The notes: generated by a model not told the origin, from the letters alone. DNA of 64,000 nucleotides from Glebionis coronaria (GCA_025667525.1 CM046878.1:512562274-512626273), one strand, 5' to 3'. Counted from the first letter of the stretch, positions 10,231 to 22,649 are shown. A program made the numbers and translations.

Positions 10231-12251
10231 TCAAGGTTGAGTCAGGCTCACAACTCGGTGAACAAAAATCAAGCGCTTCTTGGGAGGCAACCCATGTATC
10301 TATCTTTTAGCTTTCTTTATCCTAAGTGTAGGGGAGACCCGTTGGTGTTTGCTATTTCCTCTCTTCTACTAATCAGGGATTCGAGCGCTCAATGATACAC
10401 TCTTGATGATTTTTGACGACCCGTGATTCCGTTGTTCCCGTCTTCCCAGTTCTATCCTAAACTCTTTTCGATTCACTATTTTATATTTTCCAATATTAAA
10501 ATAGGAATCTCTTTAGTTGTCTTTTCCTTAGCAAGATTTAATCAAAGTGCACAATGTCCTAAGTGTAGGGGAGTTTACTCCCACATGCTTAAACATTGAG
10601 GACAATGTTTATATTAAGTGTAGGGGGGACTTCTATCGAAGTTAAGTGGACTTTTCCTTGTAATTGTCCTCATTTTAACCGGAAAATCAATTTTTCGACA
10701 TTTTTCAAAATTTTTGATCTATTTTGGCCTATTAGTTTTTCCCTTTGTATAGTTATTTTCTTTCTTTACTAGAATAAATTTTGAATAAAGTGGTTTTAAT
10801 TTTCAAACGTTGTGAATCTTTTGACTCAACCCGAGTTTACTTATCTAAGTTTACTCTAGCTAGTATCCTTAACGTGTTTAAGTCAAGTTTTGCTAGGCTT
10901 TTATATAGGGAGCTATAAACGCGAAAGTCTTAACTCTCACGGGTTAAGAACAAGAACTTTTCGCAAGTTCCTATAATTGATCCTAGAGAGTCGTTTATCG
11001 AGGGAACTTTAAAATGCGATTTCTATACTTGAAAAAGTCTAAGAGTTTGCAAGATCCTATAGGCGACTCGAAAACCCAAAACTTTGATCTAATAGGCTAA
11101 GCATCCACGAGTCTCATTACTTGAGATTTTAAACTGTGGAGAACGAGAGATGATAGAGTCAATTATAAGTTTGGTATTCTTTCGTAAATTTATGTGAGTT
11201 AATTATAAGCCTATTCTCCCATCGCTTGCTAATAAATTTATCTGCAATAAATAAGGTTGAACGATTTGAAAAGTTACTTAGCTTCTAGCCCAAGATCGTT
11301 TAAAAGTTGCTCGGTATGGATTAGAGTTCATAGCCAAGGCATAACTTATTGAAGCGGGATGCGAAGATTGGCGAGTCCGAAAAGGCCCTAACAAGGCATG
11401 AGGGCTACATTTTATTGCTAAAGATCCCAATTGATGTGAAGAATCATTTATCAAAAATCAATATGAAGGATCGAGACACACGACGAAAAGCAAATACTCC
11501 CCAAAAGGTCATGGAGAAGTCTATCCGAAAAGGCCCTAACAAGGTATGAGGATAAATAGATCCAAGTCCAAAAAGGAGGCGGATCGTTGTATATCAAAGT
11601 CCAAAATAAAGATTGGAGAAAAATGAAGAAGTCGTGGTCCAAATATGAAGAATCTCTCAAAACTTCAAGTGAAGAAATTCCTATTATGAAGAGAAGGCCA
11701 TTATTTCATGAACGTCTCTCAAGGTTTGAAGTATGAAGTCGCTTCCAAATACCGGTCCGAGAAAGGTCTCAAATCGCGAAGCGAGTTATGCCAAGATATG
11801 AACTTTATGAGGTCCCGAGAAGCAGTTTTAAAAGATTTTGTCCTTTAGCTAACTATTGATTAAATCATCCCACTTTATTTTCAGCCTAATAAACTATCGA
11901 AATAAGTCAACAATGCATTTCAAGACAATAATAAAATATAAGAGATACACCTAGGAATAAGGGAGTCTAAGTGAATAATTGGCCCACATGAGTTCGTGTT
12001 AGTTTGCTAACTTATAATAACAATGATCTCGTTTTTAAGCTTGGTTTGGAGAAAGTGAAAACTTGAGGATGATGATTATTCATGACATTTCCAAAACCCA
12101 ATGTATGTTTTTGATTTCTTTACTTTGAATGTTTATAATTTTCTATCTCTTTAATAAAGGCCATTGTGGATTGATTGTGATGAAAAGTGTAAACGTGCTT
12201 TGTAACTAATGCATTGCATGAGGACATTGCAATGGTCAAGTGTAGGGGATT
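10231..12251 (+). other. G1 3' untranslated region with polypurine motifs
   Basis: No gene. Four copies of the polypurine string AGTGTAGGGG are seen (about 10325, 10562, 10618 and 12239); the last one abuts the 3' LTR and is the plus-strand primer. The inverted repeat AAACATTG/CAATGTTT surrounds loop AGGA at 10587-10607. A hairpin CATTGCATG/CATTGCAATG lies at 12212-12234 just before the PPT. The string for AAGCGCTTCTTGGGAGGCAA near 10270 recurs in the Athila-like 3' region. Confidence 0.8.
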
Positions 12252-13899
12252 TGATAGGTGTGAAAACACCCGTCCTTTTTACCACTTAATTACAATAATA
12301 ACCAAGCCAAAACGTGTATTTATGTCATTTATGTCGGAATTATGCGTGGTTTGTGTTTTTGTTGTGATCTAGGACGAAAAGGTGAAAAGTGGAGAAAACA
12401 CGGGCATTCACGGGCTTTTATCAAAGAAAAAGACGAAAGACGAAGTCAAGAACTCAAGAGTGCAAAAAGAACGGAAGTCTAAGACCAATTCTGAAGATTT
12501 ATCGAAGAAAAAGTCAAAAGACGTAACTTTACTAAAAGCCGAAGAACTCAAGTCTAATTTATTGAAGAATTACAAGACGAGTTCAAAGAAATCCCGAGAC
12601 AAAGTCGTTAAAGTCAAAGAATTAAGAAGATTAACAAAGAATTAAGAAGAGCAAGGACTTAATGACGCAATTAAGGAAAGAAGAAAGAGGGGAGGAAGCT
12701 TCCTAAGCACCTCCTAATCTTCCCCTATAAATAGATTAGATAATCATTTCATTTTCTCTTGTTGGCTAATAGTGACAATTAGTTCTTCCATTTTATTTAC
12801 TTGCACATTTACCTTATTGCACTTTAATTACCTTGCCTTGCACTTTAATTTCCAAGTAAGTTTACTTTTTTGTGATTGAATCTTTACTTTTTACTGTTTA
12901 TCTCTCATTCTACCTTTCTTTCTATGCTTTAATCTTATGATTTATATGCTATTTGTGTTGCTTATTTGATTAAAGGTTATGTTTTTATGCTTTTGATTCT
13001 TTTGGATTATTGATTTTTATAGCTTATTTGTGTTTATCTTTAAGTTTCTTAAAGTTTTTATAAAAGTTATTTTTATATAAAAGTTGTTTTCGTTTAACTC
13101 TTTCATTTTGTGTTTTCAAAAGTCTTTAAATTTTAGCTTATTAGCTTTTTCTTATACGTAATTGCTTAGGTTTTTAGTCTAGTGCTTATTTGAATAGTAG
13201 CTTATTAGTTGTGCTTATTTACGAATTTTCTTACTGTATTCCGACCACCCTGGTCGGAAAAGGGTTTCATATTCCGATCTTCCAGATCGGAAAAGGGTTT
13301 GATATTCCTACTAGGATTCCGAAGTCACATTCCCATCAAAGGGTGTTGTTTGGTATTCCGATTAGGACTGTTTGTTTGGTATTCTGATTAGGTCTGGAGG
13401 TGACAGCATTCCGACCAGGAGTCCAATCCCCATTCCGACAGGACCCAAGTTAGGCATTCCGATAAGGTGTATTCCGATAAGGTGTTCCGACCATTTTCCG
13501 ATTGGATGTATTTTCAAGTATTCCGATCATCATTCCGATTGGAAGGTTAGTATACATTCCGATCGGAATGTATTCCGACGGTAGGTTTGTTTTCTATTTT
13601 GTCTTGTTTAATTTCTAAGTTTACATTTTAATACTTTGTCCAATTTTAATTTTTGTCACGCTTTAGTTTTAAGTCATTTAATCAATTTACTTTTCAAAGT
13701 GTTTATATGGCACATTTAAATCTTAATTAGAGTTTAGATTTAATTAACCGTCATTTACTTTTAAGTTTTGCACATTTATTTTACTACAACGACACAACTA
13801 TTTGTTTCACCAAAGAACGACTGAGTCACATAGTTAACCAGGATCAATTCGATTAGACCACTTAACAAATCTTTTTACCTGGCCAAAAGCTAGTTATCA
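12252..13899 (+). repeat. G1 3' LTR
   Basis: Matches 5165-6825 along its whole length, with scattered substitutions and a 13-base deletion in the octamer section (near 13560). Starts TGATAGGTGTGAAAACACC and ends TTATCA, followed by the duplicated CCACT. Confidence 0.93.
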
Positions 13900-13904
13900 C
13901 CACT

Positions 13905-14870
13905 GCTTCAGCCCATAAGAATAAAGGAGCATTCGCATAAATCAACATAGTTCTAGCAGCTTCCATAAGTGTACGGTTACGTCTTTCCACGACACCGTTT
14001 TGTTGTGGAGTGCGGGCAACAGAAGTTTCATGTGAAATACCTACCTTTTCATAATATTCTCGTAGAGTCTGATTAACGAACTCAGTTCCATTATCAGTGC
14101 GAATGCGGTGAATAGTAGCATTAAGACGTACATGGATCATCTTTAAGAAAGTAATAATGTACTCTGGTGCTTGATCCCTGGATGCTAAAAATTATACCCA
14201 TGTAAACCTTGAGAAATCATCCACCATGACGAGGATGTATTTTCTACCACTCACACTAGCCGTACGCATTGGCCCGCAAAGATCCATGTGCAAAAGATAT
14301 AGTGGTTCTTGGTTGGTGTCTTCAGCTTTAGGTTTGTATGATTTCTTGGTGCTTTTTCCCAAAAGCACGCGGAACATAAATGATCCTTGTCGAACTTAAG
14401 TTTTGGAAGACCACGAACAAGTTCATTTTTAGCCAAATGGTTTATAGCATCAAAGTTGAGATGAGATAACCGACGATGCCACAACCATGACTTGGTCTTA
14501 GATGCTTTGGAAAGAAGGCATACGGGAGAGGCGACCATCATGTTTTGAATGGACAGTGTGTAGAGATTATCCCCTCGAGAACCCTTTAACAAATCATTTC
14601 CTGCAAGATCACGAATAAAGCAAGTATGTTGTCGAAAAGCCACCTCAAGGTTTGAATCGCAAAATTGTCCCACTTAAAATAGATTGTGACCAAGTCCCTC
14701 CACATAATAAACCCTGGAAATCGTAACATTCCCAATTTGGTATTCACCATAACCCATGATCTTTGCAATATTGTTGTTGCCGAATTTAACAGTTCCTTGA
14801 AACTTGCTGACAAAATTGCTAAGCATCGAGCGATCTCCGGTCATATGCTTTGAGCATCAAGAGTCCAAGT
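13905..14870 (-). pseudogene. Copia-1 protease, GAG-pre-integrase and integrase N-terminal part
   Basis: Read from 14870 downwards. The protease active-site region near 14850-14870 is broken: the codon after Asp-Ser is a stop, and the frame shifts just before it. GAG-pre-integrase follows (WLWHRRLSHLNFDAINHL near 14440-14490; the second zinc-ligand pair appears as HLCSACFWEK). The integrase core then shows LHMDLCGPM and VDDFSRFTWV (first Asp, about 14200-14300), RTDNGTEFVNQ (second Asp) and TPQQNGVVERRNRTLMEAAR (Glu, about 13980-14015). Several stops and shifts interrupt it. The frame runs up to the G1 insertion at 13905 and resumes at 5159. Confidence 0.9.
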
Positions 14871-17740
14871 ACCAGAGGATGATTTGGACCACCTGAAAAT
14901 ATCACCAGACAAGGACGATGTATCGGAATCTAGTAGTTCCTCTTTGTAAGCAGGTACAGATATAATTATCTTAGATTTGCTAACCGAAGAATTCTTAGGC
15001 TTCCAAACGTGCTTCCTAAATGCCGGCTTAGATTCTAGTTGTCTAAGATCTTGAGGTACTTCTTCACTGGTAGGCACAATAGTGGGGGCAGACCTAGTTA
15101 AAGGGCGCTTTTTCCATTTCTTAGTGCTAGTGTTCCTATTTAAAGGACGCTGAGACCTAACTTCCGTGGATGTGATCCTAGTTAAAGGGCACTTAGTTCC
15201 ATAAGCAGTAAAGGTACTACCAGTGGGTTTCCATTGCCAACCAACTTGGGTGAATTTCTTCCCCGTTGGAATCCATTCAAGGTTGTTCCTAATAACATAC
15301 ATTTCATTCACGTGATCAACAAGGCATAAATTATGAAGCTGAGAAAACATGCATTCATTACAATTCCAACATCGCAAATTCGAATTCACATTTTTCTTAG
15401 GCTTCTGCACAGAAGCAGATCCTTTTGTCTTAGATACATGATTCTTTTTATTTGAAACTGAAATAACATTCCTAGGGTGAACTTCTACTTTCTTCTTGGC
15501 AGTCCTACTTGTGGAAGGCTTGATCCTATCTTTCTTGTCTTGAGATCCTTTAGCCTTAGTAGACATAATTACTCCTGTAGAAGCCATGGGAACATTAGTG
15601 ACAGATTTTTATGTAGCCTTGATGGGTGTGTTTAAAATAGGCTTAGATCCTGGATTCTTATTGAATGGAGTAATGGCAATGGTGGGGGTTTACTGTTTCG
15701 GGGGTATAGATATCGGTTGCCATATGTACTCTAAGTTTGCTAAACAATCCTGAACGCGATCCACATATAAGAAAAGCTCATATAGAAGATGACTTGTGGG
15801 ATCAAGTTCACGCATTTCATCAACGATCTCTCTAGCAAGATCAGCATGTTCTAAGGCATTTTTCATGTATGTGGCAAACTTAGTTGGACTATTCTTAAAT
15901 TTTGGATCCCAATATAGCACACGTGGGTTGGGTTTGGGAGCACTAGAGGTCGAGGCAGAGATGGTGGCTGGATTATCAACAACTTCTTGTCCTTTGAGTT
16001 GAAGTGCCTCCTTTAATTCAGCCAACACCATGTTTTTGTCTATGAGTTGAATGTTTAAGTCAGAGATTTCCTCTTACTTACGGTTCAATTGTTCAACGAG
16101 TGACTTTTGCTCTACTGCATTAAAAGCGAAGCGTTCTTCTAATGAAGTATAAATATCTGAGAAACCCTACTTTACTTTATCAAGCTCCCCTATCATAGAA
16201 TTAATTCTATCTTCTAGGGCATGATTCTTAATCTCTGCAGCCTCTAGTTCCAATTTCTCTGTTACTGATTCTCTCTTAAGTCTCATAATTTCTTCCTCTA
16301 GAGCCTGAACAACTTGAATCATCTTGTCACTTGTCTCAATGGAGTTTTCACAATCATTTGTTTTTGAAAGAGTTTCATTTTTAGATTGATTCTCAATTTC
16401 AAGAGATATACAATGTTGTTGAAGCTCATTAAAACGTTTTGAAAGTGTGTCATAAGAATCTTGAAGCTTTAAAAATTCAGTGTTGGATTCATGACAAGAA
16501 TGATTATCTACATTAATCACAGGCTCAACAATATTCATAGACATATCATGCACATCATCACATATATTCACAGGAGTAGATGAAATCTCATGAGCGTATT
16601 TAAGAGTAACAACTTGCATCACTTCGAGAGACACTATATGTTCTAAGAAACGGTCATATTCGGATAAAATCTTTTCTTTTTCAATTAAAATGTTGTTCAT
16701 AAGAATCATCCATTTCATAGAAAACTTTTTTAATTTCACCAATTTCAAAACTTAGATTACCCGCTAGATCAGATACTCCATTTTTAATATGGTTCACAAA
16801 CGGAACGATCTCTTTCTCCAACACCGTTTTCATGTGTTCGAAAGCCCATTCTCCAGCGGTTAGAGCCGTTGAAGTCGTACATTCCAGGATGACCTTGTCA
16901 AACTCGGTAAGGTATCGCTCAATCTCTTCCAAGATGAGCTTTACCGTACTTACCGGTGGAAGATTCTTAGGAATTTCCTTCGGTTCGTCCGAGTTAACGA
17001 GTGTAGGAATTATACTAAGGCATTCTATAGTAGGCATGAAAGTGGATGTTTGGATAGTTCTCTTTTGCATATTAAATCGAGTTCTAAGATCTATTGTAGC
17101 ATTTGTTGCATTCATTTGAGCATAGTCATATTCAGGATATGTAGGAAGTAATTTTAACCGCTTCTCGTCATATGGTGTCATGCTCTCAGATTCATTCAAG
17201 AACACAATCGGATCTAATACCAATCCTAACTTGGTTGCATCATAAAGTCATGGGTTGTGGTGAAATGCTTACTTTGCATACCCCGGGTCAGGTGGTAGGT
17301 CTATTAGACGTGATAGATTGAACTCTTGAAAAGAAGAATGAAACAAGTGTACTAAATATGAAGCAGCATATTGTTTTAAAGCAAAATTTCAGTCTTTTTA
17401 ACTCTCTCAGACGCCTTAATTTCCGTTTCAACTCTTTTCGACTCGAGATTTTGAAATCCGTTTGAAGTTTATGAAAACTATTAACGACTGACTCTTTTTC
17501 TTTGAGTTCTTTCGAAAGATTTGCTCTTAAACTCTCAATTTCTAGCAGATTTTCCATTTGGACTTGCCTAAACCTATCAAATTCAGGATTGGTTAGGGTC
17601 GTGGATACTGGAGTTAATTCCAAGGTTTTAACCTTTTCCTTATGCAAAGCAAGCTCGACAGATAGAGTCTGATTAACATTGAGGGTTTCAAGGACCGCAT
17701 TATTCATTTGGCTAAGCAAAGATGCCGAGACTATAACCAA
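14871..17740 (-). pseudogene. Copia-1 long spacer between nucleocapsid and protease (coiled coil)
   Basis: About 950 codons on the minus strand, in several broken frames (17740-17288, 17223-16681, 16748-16167, 16031-15690, 15587-14841). The first two thirds are Lys/Glu/Leu-rich with heptad character (VELALHKEKVKTLEL, QALEEEIMRLKRE), so a coiled coil is likely. The last third is basic, with repeated RPLTR/RPLNR motifs. Copia-2 has a similar section (31987-34032), including CPLTRI. Long spacers of this kind are, to my knowledge, typical of a group of composite-family Copia elements. Role unknown; it may belong to Gag assembly. Confidence 0.75.
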
Positions 17741-17746
17741 ATCAGG

Positions 17747-18320
17747 TTAAGCAGACGAATTTGTAGTCGTAATAGCTCCCGGTTGTGGTTCACTCAAAGT
17801 CTGGGGACTTGCATTGATATTACTATCATTGTTTGTCTCCTCGATTGAGTTACTAACCACCGGAGGCTGTTCTGAATACTCAGACACTTGCTCAACTTGA
17901 TAAGGTACAATACTAGTATCTGTAGCAGTATTTGGTACCTCAGAAATTGTATCAGCTCCATAAAGTGAAAGATTTGCCATGAGAGCTACTTTGGAGGTGT
18001 TGAGATCATCACAGTCAGAATCGTATGCATCCAAATCATCACATTGATATGCGACATTGTTTGTGATGGCTGCTGTGAGACCGTCAGTGTCCGCTACTCC
18101 CGGATCTGCGAGAAATGCCAACTCTTCTTCATCGAGCTCACGTCCTTGGGCTTGAGCATTCACCAAGTAGAGCTTCTCCTGAAACCATGTTCCGTCCCTT
18201 TTCCTCTTAGGCTGCTTGCACTCTCGGGCCATGTGCCCTTCCCCTTTGCAGTTGTAGCATATAATCACCTTCATTTTACCAATGCTATTACCTCATGTAT
18301 TAGCAGTGTTAGATAAACGT
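17747..18320 (-). pseudogene. Copia-1 nucleocapsid: CCHC zinc knuckle and acidic tail
   Basis: Starts with the zinc knuckle [16 protein letters not shown] (C-X2-C-X4-H-X4-C, about 18220-18265), a nucleic-acid-binding motif that packages the RNA. Then come [20 protein letters not shown] and [14 protein letters not shown], and an acidic section with [12 protein letters not shown]. It belongs to the same polyprotein as the upstream gag. The link between 18422 and 18320 is broken by a stop at 18421. Confidence 0.88.
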
Positions 18321-18421
18321 GTACCAGCAGTAGATGAATTGGGTATCCCATGAAGTGGTTGCACCATGACTCTGCCATCCTGAATTGTAGCCTGTTGTCG
18401 AGAGTTAGAAGAGTTCCTTAA

Positions 18422-19597
18422 CTAATTGTTAGTTGTTGCTGGACCTATGTAACCTCGTTTGTTCAATGTTTTAGTGAGATAAGCAGACATTTGAGCAAGT
18501 ATATCAGTAAGACTGTCCCCTTGTCTAAACTCAGGGACAGGGATCTCATCATCACAGTAGAATGCTGGTGCTGAATGAGCTACAAGTTGATTTGATGGAG
18601 CACTAACTTGTTGTGAGTAACAGGGTTGAGGAGCCTTAAGTTGTTGATAGGTAACAACAGGGTTTGTTGGAGGTTGATAAGGTGAGTACTGGTGTGAAGC
18701 ATAAGGTAACGGATGTGAATCTCCTGGTGATGATGTTGCTGGTTGCTTGAATTGTTGGTGATAAGATGTAGGTGGTTGTGGAAATATCGAGTACTGTGGG
18801 AAGCTTGGTGTTTGATACAAAGGTTGATATGAAGATTGGTGTCCCAAAGCAAGCTGAGAGTTGTGGTATGACAGTGTAGGATGGTTTTCCATTAATGCCA
18901 ATGGTTCTTGATAAGATCCCCGAGAGAGTCGTTTTTGGATCACATGCTTCTCGTGTTGTTGTAAGAAAGCATAGAGTTGATCTAAATTGGACTTGTGCAA
19001 ATCGCGAATCATCTTAACATCGGTGACATATTGACTCCATTCTTGGGGTAACGTGTTCAAGAACTTTGTGTTTAGCTGAAACTGTTCAATCCTTAGACTA
19101 TACACGTTCATGTCATTCATCAAAGTGGTGAAACGCCAGTAGTAATCGTGAAGAGTCTCCCCTGGAATGTATTTAAACCTATCAAACAAGTCATACAATT
19201 GACACTCTCGTTCTTGCTTAGTTAGAGATGTCCCTTGTAACAATACAGCTAGTCGATCCCAAAGATCCTTTGCCACTTTATGTTCACTTACCATTCTGAA
19301 GATATCGGGTGGAAGGGCTTGAAGAATTGTCTGAACAGCCCTTTCATCTGCATCTGCAATGATTTTGTTAGCATCGGTTAACTCATGATACTCCCTTTCC
19401 CTTGTCACATTGTTGACTGTAACCTCTCCCCAATCTAATGGACCTTTTTCAATTGATTGAAGCATAAGTCGACCACTGGGTTTGCCCATGATGTACGTTT
19501 TCATGCGGCCTTGCCATGCTTCAAATAAATCTTTGATGAGCAAAGGTGGGCGAGTATCGGTACCCGAAATGATTTAGATATCGATAAGAGAAGTCAT
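18422..19597 (-). pseudogene. Copia-1 Gag (UBN2-type capsid)
   Basis: The likely original start is the ATG at 19597 (MTSLIDI), where the next codon is a TAA that looks like a mutated Gln codon; the long open part starts at 19543. The capsid domain shows LFEAWQGRMKTYIMGK, QTILQALPPDIFRMVSEHKVAKDLWDRL, GTSLTKQERECQLYDLFDRFKY and LNTLPQEWSQYVTDVK. A Pro/Gln/Tyr-rich low-complexity region follows (about residues 215-340). It is the particle-forming part of the copia polyprotein, and the domain order matches a full-length element. Confidence 0.9.
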
Positions 19598-20452
19598 TGT
19601 TGGCATATATGAATGTGAATTCATTTTATGATCCCTTGAAAAAAGATTATCAAAAATGATCGAACAATGAAATAAGGTTATGTGTTTTTGTGTTGTTAAA
19701 TGAAAGATTTGGTTATCTTTTTGTTGTGTTTGCTTTTGAAATTTACCAAATTACCAAATTTAATGCAAGATAGAAAAAATCCACTAAGTATCCAAAAAAA
19801 AAGTTCTATCGGAATGATCAATTGTCGGAATGTTGCTTGTATCGGAATATCTAGATCGGAATGTCACACTATCTGAATGCTTAGATCGCAATGTAAACCT
19901 GTCAGAATGTTGCTGGTATCGGAATGTCTAGATCGGAATGTCACACTTCTGAATACTTAGATTGCAATGTAAACCTGTTGGAATGCTTAGATCGCAATGT
20001 ACCGTCGGAATGTTCAGATCGGAATATGGCTGAAACAAATTTAGCAGAGTAACGACTCAAAGATCCCTTAAACCCGTCGGAATCCCAGATCCCAATGTAC
20101 GATCGGAATGTCCAGATTGGAATAAGGTATCGTAATACAGTGAACGCAAAGTAGAACCAGCTGGTTATTGCGATCAACTCACTCTCACTTGTACTTGCCG
20201 ATGGTGATCTTTGCTGGAATTTCAGAATGAAGAAAAAACAATACAGTTTTGAACGATTGATCCAAGAAAGGGTGTGTTTTAACCAAAAAACCAAGATACC
20301 AGAAACACTACAACACGATTAAAGAAGGTATACGACTTGAAATCACAAACAAACACAAAAAAAATTGACGTTTCGGCAAAAAAACACTCAAAAGCTACGA
20401 AATGCTTAAGAAAGCCTACACAATACGAAAACCTACCTATATTTCATCCCAT
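19598..20452 (-). other. Copia-1 5' leader with octamer array
   Basis: Untranslated leader between PBS and gag. From 19805 to 20130 it holds about 20 octamers of the ATTCCGAT/ATTGCGAT type (minus-strand sense), often preceded or followed by CTAAG or TCTAGA. No convincing ORF; the 117-codon frame at 19941-20294 is a by-product of the repeat. Confidence 0.8.
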
Positions 20453-20467
20453 GCTCTTGATACCAAT
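20453..20467 (-). promoter_or_regulatory. Copia-1 primer-binding site (initiator tRNA-Met type)
   Basis: ATTGGTATCAAGAGC in minus-strand sense, directly after the 5' LTR end. It matches the usual TGGTATCAGAGC except for one extra A, and is the same as in Copia-2. Confidence 0.8.
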
Positions 20468-20767
20468 TGTAGAACAATGATAATCTTTATGAATCAAGAG
20501 GGTTGATGTTTTCTAGAGAGAGAAACTAAGAGAGAGAAATGAAAGAAACTATTTGTTATAACTTTTAGAAATGAAACAACCAACACCTCTTTCCATGGTG
20601 GAAAGAGGCTTATATACCCAATTCCTTAATGGACTTGGGCCTCTGGCCCATGAACATGCTCATGGGTCGGGCTATATAATAAATGTTACTTAAATACTAC
20701 TACGAGCTTATAACTACATTGTTGGAGTGATCGAGACTTTCTATATACGTAAAACGTATTTCCAACA
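20468..20767 (-). repeat. Copia-1 5' LTR
   Basis: 300 bp, TGTTGGAAATACG...TCTACA in element sense. The head contains AATACGT/ACGTAT and TTGGA/TCCAA inverted repeats shared with the Copia-2 LTR. The TATA-like GTATATAAG is followed at once by a perfect hairpin CCTCTTTCC/GGAAAGAGG (about 20588-20610). Confidence 0.85.
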
Positions 20768-22649
20768 TTATACTTAACTAATTATTAGTTTACTGGACGT
20801 GTTATTACTTGTTTACTTGTTAGTGTCTTGTTTTAAGTGTTCTCGACTTATTTTACTGATTCATGTTTAATCCTAGGTTTTCTTAATGTTTCATGTGTTC
20901 TGATTAATGTAATTCATGTTTCTATGTGTTAGAGTACTTGTCGTAACATAATGCCTAACTTTCTAAAAATAGCAGGTTTCTACATATAGTAAGTTTCCAA
21001 AAATAGAAAGTTTCCATATTTAGCATGTTTCTATAAATAACATGTTACCATAATTAATATGTTACCATAAATAATAATAGGCTTATTAAATAATAAAATG
21101 ACATAACATATAGTTTTAATAAACTTATAATATGTCTTGTATAATTATATTGTAAAGTTTAATAATAAATAAATACTTAAGCCAAACTTATAATTATTAA
21201 TAAATAATAATATTACATTATATCATAAGTATTTATTAATTAATAATAATCTATGATTTAATAAGTAAACTTTATCTTAAAAGGATATAAATTAATTAAA
21301 CTAAGTTTTAATTAATTAATTACACATGAATAATTAAATTAATAATTATTTACTAATAAGTTTTATTTAAATAACATGAACATAATTAAACCATGGTTTT
21401 TATTTAAATAATCTATATCCTAAGCCATGTAATTTAATTAATTTAATTAACATGTTTTGTAATTAAACTAATAAATTAGAAAATACATGTTTTCATAGCT
21501 TAGCCAAACATACCATTACTTGTTCTTAAACCCAAAACCAAACAGCCCCTTTTTGTCCAATATACAAATTTTACTAATATTGTCTGATATCAACAATCCT
21601 AGTTCTGTCGGATATATAAATTTACTAGTTCTGTCCAACAAAATAACCCCATTGTTGTCCGATATACTCCCTGACCAAACCCTTATTTCCTGCTGTTTGG
21701 CTCTGGCTACCCACTGGTTCCTTAGCCCTTCCTGCTGACTACTATTTATACCCACCGTCTTGTATATTATAACCACCGAGACCATAGGGTCTCGGTTTCC
21801 ACCGGTATTAAACCAAACGCCCCTGTTGGGGGTTTGGGGTTGCTACTGCTTGACTAAAAACCAAGCCGACACCCCAAAAGGGCTACCGCTGGTGGAATAA
21901 TGTCACCACCAAGACCCCCATGGTCTCGGTTTGTGTGCTAAACCATACGAATCACATCACAACCCTAACCCCATGTTTAATTTTTAAACCTAGCATGTTT
22001 GTACCCACTATTTTAATGATTCTAGAATATTAATCGTGATTACATAATCAAGATTTAGGACTAGGAGAGTACCTTTTTGTGTATATAGGGTTTAGGATAT
22101 ACAGCACGAACATAAAACCTTTTCCTTGAATTGAAAGCTACGATTTTCTTTGTTTATGTTATTGAAAGTGACGGCAACAAAAGAACAAAAAAAATAACGA
22201 TCTATTATGTTGTGGCTTGTTTTTAGGGTTTTGTGATATTCTGCTTAATATAAACATACTCCTTCCGTGTTTTAATATTTTACTCAGCCTAGGCTTCCCT
22301 TATGGGCCTTGAGCCCATTCCTTCTTGTTGGTCTTTACACAAACCGGCAGCCCATATTATTACATACACCAAACTTTTATTTTCGTGCCTTGTTAAACCT
22401 TACGTGTGTTCGAGATCTTCAATGTCGGGTATTATTTCTTGTTATATGATATACATGTTCTACGTAAATATATATAGTATATTAATATTAATAATAAAAT
22501 GTGTAATTACTTGTCGTGTTTATTTAATATACGTAACTATCGTGTTAAATGTTCGTATCACGTGTCGTATATTAATAAGTCATAAAGTTTTAAATTTATA
22601 GGCAATTTCATGTAAGTAATGTTCTAGGGATTTTAAAGTGTGTTTTACA
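20768..22649 (-). repeat. Old Tekay-like LTR remnant, target of Copia-1
   Basis: No gene. In minus-strand sense it starts TGTAAAACAC near 22649. It then follows the order of the chromovirus LTR at 54555: ACG-rich AT section, AAACCCTAAAAA (near 22230), the GGTCTCGG palindrome (near 21780-21800), the TTAATTAA-rich section (21100-21480), and CTATTTTTGGAAAC-like repeats (near 21000). It is much diverged and is cut off by Copia-1 at 20768. It shows that this LTR family was active here long before the copy at 54555. Confidence 0.65.

Larger units (their letters stand above)
5165..13899 (+). mobile_element. G1: non-autonomous Ty3/gypsy element (gag-protease only)
   Basis: An 8735-bp element with LTRs of 1661 and 1648 bp, both TGATAGG...TTATCA. 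The flanking 5-bp duplication is CCACT (5160-5164 and 13900-13904). The PBS matches plant tRNA-Asp. Between the LTRs are gag, an aspartic protease and an acidic third ORF, then a 2-kb 3' region. No reverse transcriptase, RNase H or integrase motif is visible anywhere inside. The LTR head, Gag, PBS and 3' motifs match the full-length Athila-like element at 36275-47383, so G1 is probably its internally deleted, trans-mobilised relative. The two LTRs differ at a modest number of sites, including a 13-base indel near 6476. Confidence 0.93.
2054..20767 (-). mobile_element. Copia-1: Ty1/copia LTR retrotransposon, split by G1
   Basis: Degenerate Ty1/copia element on the minus strand. In order it has a 5' LTR (20468-20767), an initiator-tRNA-Met-type PBS, a leader with an octamer array, gag, zinc knuckle, a long coiled-coil spacer, protease, integrase, RT and RNase H, then a hairpin-rich 3' region. 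Integrase before RT is the copia order. The reading frame is cut inside integrase by G1, whose 5-bp target duplication CCACT sits at 5160-5164 and 13900-13904. The base run after the 5' LTR is TTATA (20768-20772). No 3' LTR is found in the window, so the left end (2054) is only a guess from a polypurine string at 2056-2066. Confidence 0.85.
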
